Source: Rebecca billardiae RCC1528
Taxonomy: Eukaryota; Haptophyta
Assembly (NCBI GenBank): GCA_965240325.2
Contig: OZ251253.1
Location: forward strand, 744,001-808,000
Reading direction: 5' to 3'
Length of the DNA stretch: 64,000 nt
In this document: one piece after another, positions 1 through 8,721 of the stretch
Position numbering within the stretch: position 1 is the first letter of the stretch
Layout: each line of letters opens with the position of its first letter
Translations under genes and position numbers: made by a program
Notes under the pieces: model-generated
Database searches by the model: none
What the model saw: the letters and a program-made list of their open reading frames with translations, nothing else
What the model was told of the DNA's origin: nothing

Positions 1-180
1 ATTATTAGTAGTAGTATTATATTATTAGTATTCGTATTGGTGTTAGTATTAGTATATTAGTATTAGTATTCGTATTCGTATTCGTATATTCGTATTCGTA
101 TTCGTATTCGTATTCGTATTATTCGTATTCGTATTCGTATTCGTATTAGTATCATACTAATACTAATACTAATACTAATT
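1..180. repeat. TATTCG/TATTAG simple-sequence repeat
   Basis: The first 180 bases are an AT-rich array of TATTAG and TATTCG hexamers. The purest part, from about 62 to 158, is almost uninterrupted TATTCG. Near 150-180 the motif flips to its complement (ATACTAATACTAAT), so the end of the array can fold back on itself. This composition contrasts sharply with the GC-rich genes that follow. No gene is seen between here and 404. Confidence 0.9.
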
Positions 181-403
181 CGTACTATCGCGCGTCATCA
201 TACGGCATCTGAGCGTCATCGTCAGGCGCGCCAGGCATCAGCGCCCGCGAGCGCAGCATACGACATCAGGCGCTCGCCGCCACTGACAAGCTACAGTCGT
301 CGTACGTATGCGCGCTGATGTGACGACGCTACGGCTCGGCGGACCAGCAGAGGCCCGCGCGGGAGCGCCGCACAGTAGCGCGGGCGAGCGAGCGTCGCGT
401 CGC

Positions 404-2416
404 TCAGAGCGCGCCGGCCGTGCTGCCGGTGAGCGCGAGCAGCACGTCGTCCGCCGCGCGCGTGCCGTGCGCGAACGCCTCCTCGAGCAGCGAGAGCCCG
501 GCCATGTCCGAGTGCGCCCAGTGCACCACGCCCGCGTGCGGCCGCGCCGCCTGTTGGCGCGCCTCGCCCCACACAAAGCCGGGCGTGGGGCGGACCATCG
601 CGTGCGCGAGGAGCAGCACGTCGACGCGCGTCGCGAGCGCGCGGATATCCGGGTGCGCCGCCTCGAGCTCGGACAGCACGCGCTCCGCCCAGTACTCCCA
701 GTCCGTGCCACGCGCGAGCATGAGCGCGCGCGCCTCCGCCGGGGTGCGCGCTGAGAGCGCCGTGTAGTGCGTGAGCACCGCGGGCGCGCGCGCCGGCCAG
801 GCGGGCGGCCAGAGCGCCGCGGCCCAGGGGGCGCGCTCGCGCAGCGCCGCGCCGGCCTGGACGGAGGTGACCGTGTACCCGAGCCCGCCGCCCCCCTCCG
901 CCGCGGGCACGCCCCCCGGCCCGTTGTAGATCAGGTTGTCGCACGTGTGCGCGCCGCCGCGCGGCGGGCGGCGCAGCCCGACGTTGGCCACCACCCACGG
1001 CGCGTATGTGAAGTTTCGCAGAAACGGCGGGTCGTAGCCGGGGACGGTGTGGCGCGCGGTGAAGCGCGGCGCGGCGTAGATGACGCGGCGCGCGCGCACG
1101 CGCACCGACGACCCGCCCGCCGCGTCGAAGTACTCCACCGCCACGCCGCCGCCCTCCGCGGCGGGCAGCGGGCGCACGGCGTGCACGGCCGCGCGCGTGC
1201 GCGCGCGCTCGCCGAGCGCGGCCGCGAGGTGGCGCACGAGCCAGCCGTTGCCGTCGGGGCCCTCGAGGCGCGCGTCGGTGTCGCGCGCGGCGAAGTAGTG
1301 GACGAACGCCCACGCCGACGCCTCGCCCAGCGGCACGCCGTAGTCGTCGCGCATCGCGTACTCCAGCCACCAGCGCAGCCGCTCCGAGCGAACCCCCACC
1401 GCGTCCAGCCACGCGGCCGCGGACGCGGCGTCGAGCGCACGCGCGCGCGCGTCGACGAGGCAGTGCGAGATGGGCAGCGTGAAGCGGGCGCGTGCGGCGG
1501 GGCCCGGCGGCGGGGCGGCGGCGGAGGCCTCGCGCAGCCGCGCGCGCAGCGCCGCCGCCGCCGCCTCGCGCGGCCCCGAGTCCGGCGCCGAGTCCGGGGG
1601 GTCCGGGTGCGGCTGGCCGCGCACCTCGCGGCCCACCGCCTGCCTGAACGCGCCCAGCTGCGCGTGCTCGGCGGGCGTCATGAGGTGGGTGGGCAGCGCG
1701 CCGTCGTCGGAGAGGAGCCACGCGCCGCCGCCCCCCGCGCCCGCGCCCGGCGCGAACATCGACTCGACCGGCGGCTCGCACAGCAGCGAGCGCCGCCACC
1801 TCACCTCGCCCACGGCCGCGCTCGCGGCGGTCGGCACGCTGCCGTCCGCGCGCCGCCGGTACCCGAGGATGGCGCCCGCCTCCTCGAGGAGCGCGCGCAG
1901 CGGCACGTTCTCGCGCGGCGGGAGCGGGAGGTAGTGCGCCGCCCACGGGTGCGCGATCGGCTCGCCGCCGTCCACGCCCATCGCGCCGGACTTGGCGTTG
2001 CCCCCGAGGCTGGACTCGAGCTCAAGCAGCAGCACGTCCGTCAGCCCGGCGCGCACGAGGCGCCAGCCGGCGGTGAGGCCGGCGATGCCGCCGCCGACGA
2101 TGACGACGGCGGCGGTCTCCTCGCGCGTTGGCGCGGGGAAGCGCGCGCCGCCGTGCAGCGCCGCGCCGCCGTCGAACAGCCGGTGGCCGAGCCCGATCGA
2201 CGCGCCGACGATCCGGCCGTCGAGCGAGCCGGCGCGCGCCGGGCGCGAGAGGGTCCAGCGGAGGGCGGCGGCGAGGGTGCACGCGCCGGCGGCGAGGGTG
2301 GCGAGGAGGAGCGCCGCGCGGCGCGGCGTCGCGCCGCCGCGCCGCCGCGGCTGCGCGCGTATTGCTGGTGTGTCCCGCGGCAACAACGAGCCGCGCGCGC
2401 GGATCGCGGCCGCCAT
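404..2416 (-). CDS. FAD-dependent amine oxidase-like protein
   Basis: A flavoprotein oxidoreductase of the amine-oxidase/protoporphyrinogen-oxidase superfamily; the substrate cannot be told from sequence. From the chosen start (2416), residues about 34-53 form a hydrophobic stretch that is probably a signal anchor or targeting element. A textbook dinucleotide-binding motif, VVIVGGGIAGLTAGWRL, follows at about 104. The C-terminus has DMAGLSLLEEAFAHG, resembling the final FAD-contacting segment of amine oxidases. Length is 670 aa. An in-frame ATG at 2485 would add 23 basic residues; I prefer 2416 but cannot decide. It is read divergently from the OGFOD2-like gene and the two probably share the short region between them. 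The family assignment is secure; any specific reaction would be a guess. Confidence 0.8.
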   Translation of the reverse strand: MAAAIRARGSLLPRDTPAIRAQPRRRGGATPRRAALLLATLAAGACTLAAALRWTLSRPARAGSLDGRIVGASIGLGHRLFDGGAALHGGARFPAPTREETAAVVIVGGGIAGLTAGWRLVRAGLTDVLLLELESSLGGNAKSGAMGVDGGEPIAHPWAAHYLPLPPRENVPLRALLEEAGAILGYRRRADGSVPTAASAAVGEVRWRRSLLCEPPVESMFAPGAGAGGGGAWLLSDDGALPTHLMTPAEHAQLGAFRQAVGREVRGQPHPDPPDSAPDSGPREAAAAALRARLREASAAAPPPGPAARARFTLPISHCLVDARARALDAASAAAWLDAVGVRSERLRWWLEYAMRDDYGVPLGEASAWAFVHYFAARDTDARLEGPDGNGWLVRHLAAALGERARTRAAVHAVRPLPAAEGGGVAVEYFDAAGGSSVRVRARRVIYAAPRFTARHTVPGYDPPFLRNFTYAPWVVANVGLRRPPRGGAHTCDNLIYNGPGGVPAAEGGGGLGYTVTSVQAGAALRERAPWAAALWPPAWPARAPAVLTHYTALSARTPAEARALMLARGTDWEYWAERVLSELEAAHPDIRALATRVDVLLLAHAMVRPTPGFVWGEARQQAARPHAGVVHWAHSDMAGLSLLEEAFAHGTRAADDVLLALTGSTAGAL

Positions 2417-2659
2417 CCCTGAAAGGCGTCGAGTCCTCGAATCCGGCCGTCGCCTGCCAGCCGCGCGCGCGCACGGCGCAGCCAATCAGCGTGCCGGGAC
2501 GCACGCGGCACGCACGCGCGGCTTCAGTGCGGACGGGCTTGCGCCAGCCCACGCTTGCTTGGCAGCTTGGCCGTCGGCGGGCGGCGCTCGCACCGCAGCG
2601 GCGGAGGCCGGGGCTCCGGGGGGTGGCGGCGGCGTCCGCGCGCCCCGGCGGCGGGCCGC
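2417..2659. promoter_or_regulatory. Shared divergent promoter region
   Basis: About 240 bp separate the starts of the FAD oxidase-like gene (-) and the OGFOD2-like gene (+), so both promoters must lie here or overlap the 5' ends. Both genes have earlier in-frame ATGs inside this stretch. No TATA box is visible. The assignment rests on geometry only. Confidence 0.5.
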
Positions 2660-4178
2660 ATGGTGGACTGCGACGTGCGCCCGGTGCTCGACCCGCGCGG
2701 GCGCGAGCTCGGCACCGTCGCGCTCACCATCCGCGTGCCGCCCAACCCGGTCGCGCGCGCGCACGTCGCCGAGCTGCTCGCCGACGCCGAGCGGCCGAGC
2801 TACGTGCGGCCGCGCGCGGAGTGGGTGGCGGACGGCAGCGTGGCGCCGCCGTACACGGCGGAGGTGCTGCTCACGCTCGACGGCCCGCCCGCCACGCCGT
2901 ACGCCGACGCGAGCTACCGCGTGCAGCTCTCGTTCACCGACTGCTACCCGGCGCGCCCGCCGGTCGTGCGCTTCGCGTCCATCCTGTACCACGCGCAGGT
3001 GGAGGAGGGCGGGCTGCTCGAGCCGGTGTTCTACGAGCGCCTCGAGTGGGCCACGCGCAAGGGCCGGAGCTCCCGCCACGTCCGCGCCGTCGTCGCGCTG
3101 CTGCGCACGATGCTCGTGGAGCCTCTGCCGGGCGGTCCGCCGCTGCACCCGCGCGTGCGGCAGCGGATCGAGCTGCTGCAGCAGCGGCGCACGCGCGTGA
3201 TCAACGCGTACGCGCCGCTGCACGCGGAGCTCTTCGACGCCGACGCGCTCTCGCCGCTCTCGCCCAAGTGGTTCCACGCGCCGCTGCTCGCCGCGCTGCG
3301 CGGCGCCGACCCCGGCGCCGCGCGCGCGCTGCTCCGCGAGGAGTGCGCGGGCGTGTACTCGTTTGAGCTGGCGACGCCGGCGTTCTGCCAGGCGTTCATG
3401 GCGGAGATGGCGCACTTCGAGGCGTCGGGGCTGCCCTCCAGCCGGCCCAACTCGATGAACAAGTACGGCGTGATCGTCAACGAGATGGGCCTCGAGCCGC
3501 TGGTGGACGCGCTGCAGGCGCAGCTGCTGCGGCCGCTCGGCCGGTTGCTGTACGCGCACGCGCCCGGCTGCGGCAGCCTGGACCACCACCACGCGTTCTC
3601 GGTGCAGTACGCGGCGCGCGCGCCGGGGGTGTCCTCCGACCAGGGGCTGGACATGCACCACGACGACTCGGAGCTCACGCTCAACCTGTGCGTCGGCAAG
3701 TCCTTCAGCGGCGCGCAGCTCACCATCTGCGGCGTGTTTGGCCAGCCCTCGTACAGACAGCTGCAGTACAAGTGAGCGCGCCGCGCGGGCGGCGGGCACA
3801 GCGCACGGCCGAGCCCGCGCGAGCGCGGCGCGGCGCGGGCCTCACGCGCCGCCCGCACCCTCGCCTTCCGCGCGCGCGCCCCGCCCCGTGCCCCCGCGCA
3901 GGTACACACACAGCCCGGGCCGCGCGCTGGTGCACCTGGGGCGGCAGCGGCACGGTGCAGACGACATAGCCAGCGGCGAGCGCATCAACCTGATCGTGTG
4001 GAGCCGCTCGTCCGCGCTGCGGCTGGCGAACCCGCGCGAGCGGCCCGCGCACCGCAAGGAGACGCCCGACCCGCTCTGCCTCTCGTACACCCACGACGAC
4101 GACTACGAGGAGTACCGCCCGCTGCCGCCGGGCGTGCTCTCGCGGCGCGAGCGGCTGCGGCGCGCGGGCGGCGGCTGA
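2660..4178 (+). CDS. OGFOD2-like 2-oxoglutarate/Fe(II) dioxygenase with E2-fold N-terminus
   Basis: Two exons, 2660-3771 and 3902-4178, joined by a GTGAGC...CAG intron. The junction gives the codon AAG and a 462-aa product. Residues about 20-150 look like a ubiquitin-conjugating (UBC) fold, with a YRVQLSFTDCYPARPPVVRF core. The segment that should carry the HPN motif and catalytic cysteine reads YHAQVEEGGLLEPVFYERLE, so the active Cys appears to be missing (UEV-like). The C-terminal half is a 2OG-Fe(II) oxygenase: HHD in LDMHHDDSEL is the HxD motif. Exon 2 supplies the distal His (LGRQRHGAD) and the 2OG-binding Arg (SGERINLIVW), as in OGFOD2. An in-frame ATG at 2555 would add 35 residues rich in Arg and Gly. 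The substrate is unknown. See findings for an in-frame acidic tail after the stop. Confidence 0.87.
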
Positions 4179-4349
4179 CAGTGATGCATCGACGACTCCG
4201 ACGGCAGCGGCGCAGGCGACGACGCGCCGCCGGCCGCGCCCGGCGCCGAGGAGGGCGCGCGGGGCGCGGGCGGCGACGACGCCGCCGAGGACGTCGTCGG
4301 AGCGTTCGCCGCAGCCGTCGGCGCTGCCTCGGGCGCGGGCGCCTAAGGC

Positions 4350-5850
4350 GCCACGGCCCCGGCCCCAGCGGCGCGCGCTCGGCAGCCGCCGCGCCGCCGC
4401 CCCGCCCGCCGCGCGCCGCGCGCGCACGCGCGCCGCCGCCGTCGCCGCCGCCCGCGGCCGCGGCCGGCGGCGGTGGCAGCAGCGCCCGGCGCGTGTGCGG
4501 GCGGCAGCGGTGGCGCGCGCCGGCTGCCCAGCCCGCCGCCCACGTGCCAGCCAGCCGGCCCATGACGACTCCGCCCTCCCTCGCGCACAGCGCGCCGGGC
4601 GGCTGTCTGAGACACACCGGCTGCAGCCCTGACAGTCCTGACTGACTGACCCGATTGATTGGCAAGTCTGACCACGCGAGACCAACCCCGCCGTGCGAGT
4701 AGGGCGGGGCCCGCGGGCTGCTCGCGGCGTCCGGGCGGACCCCGCCCGGGTGCCGCACCGCCCGTGTCCCGCGCGCTGCTCACAGCTCAGGGAAGCGTCC
4801 GATCGCGGCACTCCACGGCCTCGCTGCGGCCGACTCCGAAGTGCCGCGCTACTGCTGCTTTGCCGCGGGCGCGCAGCGGTGCCCGGCGCCGGGCCGGTAA
4901 CACTAACTACCGGGCCGGCGGGCCGCGCCGGCGCACGCCCGGCCCCGCGCGCACGCGCGGCACGCGCCGGGTGGCCGCCGCGGTCTGGAGTGCTCGTCAG
5001 TAGTTATTATTATTAATTATATAGTATATATATATAGAGTATATATATAATATGTGTCTGTTGCACTCTGAGCCTGACGCTTGTCGGATGCTGCCACGTC
5101 GTTATGGCGGGCCGTAGGTCCGCCCCTTGTAGTGCCCGGGAAAAAGATAAGAAAAAGAAAAAGAAAAAAGAAAATCGCCTCGCAGAGAAAAGAAAATCGC
5201 CTCGCTCACTGCCAGGTCGCTTCGCTCACTACCGGGCGCCCTCGCAGCTCCCACTGGGGACGCTCGGCCGAAAACCATCTGCGGCCTGGCGCGGAGCGCG
5301 TGGGCGGCGCGCGCCAAATCCAACGCCAGCGCGGACATCGTGAGGGGATTCCCGAACGGTGTTTTCGCCCGATTCGCGATTGCTGCCCTCGTCGTCTCGC
5401 GTGCAGGTCGAACGGGGGCTAAATCGACGCGTTGGAGCGGTACGCTCGGCGCGTCGACACGATCGTGCGACCTGGGGCGATCCTCGCCCGACGTGCACGT
5501 CGAGCGCTCGCACGGGCCATAGCATCATGCGCTGCGCAAGACAACCACCTCGCACGATCCACCGTCGCGCGTCGGGCTCGGTGCGGAAACGCATTCATCA
5601 CGAGGCGTCTCGCGGGCGGGAAGCGCCATCGCACGCGACGCAAGCTTTGGCGCGGCCTTCTGAACACCATAACCGGAATGCACACACCGGACTGTCGTCG
5701 CGTGCCCCGGTTGGCAAGGTCGGGCGCATGCAAATCCGTTTGCTACGGTCGGTGGTGTTCCAGAGCGAGCGCTCATCTTTCATCTTTCACGCTCGCGAGC
5801 TCGCGGGCTCGCGGCTAAGGATCGCTCGGCGCTCGAGGACCCACGTCCGG
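4350..5850. other. Gene-poor spacer
   Basis: No convincing gene is seen. The stretch has an AT-rich patch (about 5000-5052, TA-dominated) and a purine-rich run (about 5140-5200) containing the direct repeat AGAAAATCGCCTCG twice. Short ORFs on both strands are arginine-rich and look like chance reading frames of GC-rich DNA. Confidence 0.6.
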
Positions 5851-5904
5851 CCTGCATGGCGTCGACGGTGGCCAATGCGACGAGTCGTGCGACGCGCTCG
5901 ATGA

Positions 5905-6471
5905 CGCCGTCGCGCCGAACCGCGGCACGGCGCCGCCGCGCGGCACTCGCGCGTGCTACGCTCGCAGGCGCCAGCGCACGGCTCAGCGCCATCCGCCCCG
6001 CATCCCACGCCGAGCGGCGCAGCGCCCGTGGGCGCCTTGCAGCCGGGCGCGCCGCCGCGCGCCGACGACCGCGTCGCCGAGGAGCCGCTGAGCGACGACC
6101 AGGCCGACGCCACCGGCGTGACGAGCATGGCGGCGCCGCGACACTCGCGCGTGCTGCGCTCGCAGACGTCGGCGCGCGACTCGGCGCTTTCCACACCGCA
6201 CCCCACGCCGAGCGGCGCCGCCCCCTTGGCCGCCTCGCAGCCCTGCACGCCGCCGCCCACCGACGGCCACCTGGTCGGCGACCCGATGAGCGACGACGAG
6301 GCCGACGCCACCGGCGCGACGGGCATCCCGCCGCCGACTCCGGACTTCGACCCGCCGGAGCACGTGCAGGGGATGATCCACGCGAACACGCACTCGTGCG
6401 CAGCGATGCTCACCTTCAGCCGTGGCGAGGAGAAGCACGCCGTTGGCATGTGCACCGTGTGCCTGCAGTGA
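5905..6471 (+). pseudogene. Probable truncated gene with internal duplication and BED-finger-like start
   Basis: The open frame begins after a TGA at 5902-5904 and runs to 6471. It contains two diverged copies of a unit of roughly 57 residues (core RHSRVLRSQ ... PHPTPSGAAP ... SDD.ADATG), the first from about 5944 and the second from about 6127. After the second copy the sequence reads SCAAMLTFSRGEEKHAVGMC and then TVCL, which resembles the start of a BED-type zinc finger (aromatic position then CxxC). The frame is cut at CTGCA|GTGAGT, a very good splice donor, at 6469-6470. No continuing exon with the expected His/Cys ligands is recognised in the next kilobase. No in-frame ATG is seen upstream of the first copy. 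I read it as the 5' part of a broken gene, perhaps related to hAT-type transposases, but that link is weak. Confidence 0.35.
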
Positions 6472-6613
6472 GTGCAGGTGCGCCAGCAGTGGCTGGCAGG
6501 ACTGGTGTCTCACAGGTGATCTGTCGCGTTATTATTCGTCAGTGAGTCGGGTAGCTCACAATCATCTCGGTATGTCGCATATTGTTATTCGTAGTCATCC
6601 TGCCCGTCAAACC

Positions 6614-6626
6614 GCTATAAATAAAA
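6614..6626 (+). promoter_or_regulatory. TATA-box-like sequence
   Basis: CTATAAATAAAAG is a near-perfect TATA element in otherwise GC-rich DNA, and another TA-rich patch (TTTATATAATA) lies at about 6704. No recognised gene starts shortly downstream, so the motif may be fortuitous or belong to the decayed gene just upstream. Confidence 0.25.
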
Positions 6627-6629
6627 GGC

Positions 6630-8720
6630 GCGTGAACCCGCTGGGGAAATATTGCGACAGCACTGGCACGGCCCGCCGACCCCCCCGCCCGCCAGGGCAG
6701 AGTTTATATAATAGGGGGGCCAAACCGCCCATTTAAAAAAGAAAATCAAAGCCGCGGCGCATTTTCGCTCCGCCCTCGGGCTTTTAGGGTGGCGCGGAGC
6801 CTTTTTCTCGGACCCCGCTCGAAAATCGAGCTCCGACGCCATCGGGCGCTCAGAGCTCGGTTCCGCTCCAGACGAGCGGCCGGAGGCAGCGGACCGCCGC
6901 GCGCTCGCGACCTCTGAGACGCCGAGATGGTCTCGGGTGCGCGCGCGCGTGACGCTGGTGGGCGCTACTGACCCGTGCCTTTGCGCCACCAGCGGCTCAC
7001 CACCCGCTTCTTGGCCACCTCGCGCCGTGCGCGGCGCGCGTCGGCCGGCTTGAATTGGCGCGCTGCGTGCGCCTCTCACGCTACCGCTCGGTGTGGGTCA
7101 TGATCAACTCGGAGTGGTGAGATCGGTGCTCGGAGCAGGTGTCTAGGTATGTATGTGCATGGTCAACTCGCCTAACCTGCCCTACTGCGCCGGAATCGCC
7201 GTCAGCAGACCGGCGCGAGCTCGCGCGCAACACCTCCGCGGAGCCCGCAACTGCCATCTTCCGCTCGTAGGGCCCGTGTTTGCACCTGCCGTGGCACTTG
7301 CGATGGTCAGCACGTTGGGTATGGGTCACGTGTGCCCGCTGATGGCGTCGGGACGCCTCCCATTTGCCTCTCAGGACGTCGCGGACGTGCTCGCAGGCAG
7401 CGGTTGGCTCATTCGACAGGTCCGACTAGCACTGGACCGTGCCTGCAAGCGCGCCCCTGTGACGCTCATGCCTGCAGAAGCAGATGCAGATGGGCCCCCA
7501 TGCACCCTGGTGCGCCCAAGACCGGCGGGAGCGTCAGAGACCGTCTCAATCTTGACACCTTGCACACGCCGGCGCTTGCCGTTGGGCTCCGCGCAGCCAG
7601 CCAGGATCGCCGAACAACGCCGGATCAGCCTCTGTAGGCCGAATATCCGCCCCAAAGCCCAGAAATAGCGCGGAACAGGGTAGGGCGTACCTATATGGAC
7701 CGATCCCATCCAGCCTGGTTTGGTGCAGAGACGCCAGCCACCGCCTGGAGCAGGCGTTTGCTGCCGAATCGCATGCTCGGAACTGTGCCGCACTGCGACG
7801 ACGACAGATTTGACCTGCCTCGTAGGTCTCGGCCAGGGAGCGGTGGCGGTTGGCTCGGGTGACTTTAAACCTTGACTATGACCGAGAGCACTCCCGGGCT
7901 GAGGACGTGGGGCCGGTGCCTTGGGTCCATCATGTCTGCAATATGCCGTACGCGTGGCCGTATACACAGTCTGAAAACGTATCTCGCAGCTCGAGATCAG
8001 GCGAGACTGTATTCATCAGCATGGCGGCTATATACACGGTGGGTATGTAACGACCAGTGGCTTCCAGGAAACTACATATTTGACAGCCTGCCAGTACACA
8101 GCCTATATCGCATGTTGGGACCTGCTGCTGCTGGGGAGACTCAGAACGATCTCGCTGAGATGCTCTATCAAAGTGAGGTCGACATGGTCTATATGTCACA
8201 TATAGGACGGCCGTTACATGCCGTTTCCAATAAGTTCAGGCTCATTCTAATAAGTAAATATGCTAGCCGTTACGCCCTATATTCAGGGTATGTGCACCTG
8301 ATTTTTTTACATGGCCGGCCCAGACCCCTCCAGAGGGCAAATGATCCAGCCCGAAATCAGCTCTAAACACTCGCTAGGACGCGCGCTCGTGGCCGTCAGT
8401 AACGCTACAGTGCCTCTTTGGCCCCCCTATATATATGCTGCTGACGCGACTACTACGCGAGTATACGCTGCGCCTGGCAGGCCGTCACGGCGGCGAGTCG
8501 TCACGCCGCGCTGATGACGCCGCGTATCGTCTGGCCGCGGCGAGGCGCCAGGCGCGCCAGCAGCCTCAGTAGTGTGAGCCAGCCTGCCGGCGGCGGCACC
8601 GCGTGGCGCTGCGCCCGTGTCGCCTGTCGTCGGGTGCGTGGCGGCCTGTGTAGCGGCGGGGCCACTGCTGTCACCACCGCACCACTGCAACGGAGCAGTG
8701 GGCCGTCGACAGAGGCGCAC
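6630..8720. other. Gene-poor region of lower GC
   Basis: GC content drops here, especially 7850-8460. Frames at 7153-7668 (+) and 7872-8366 (+) are open, but neither shows a recognisable domain, and the composition follows local base content. TATATATG-type patches occur at about 8190-8210 and 8430-8440. It may be old transposon debris; nothing can be named. Confidence 0.4.
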
Positions 8721-8721
8721 G

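Noticed and set aside
7872-8366. Open frame in a lower-GC region
   Set aside because: Not arginine-rich, so it drew attention, but no motif, no splice partners and no coding bias could be seen.
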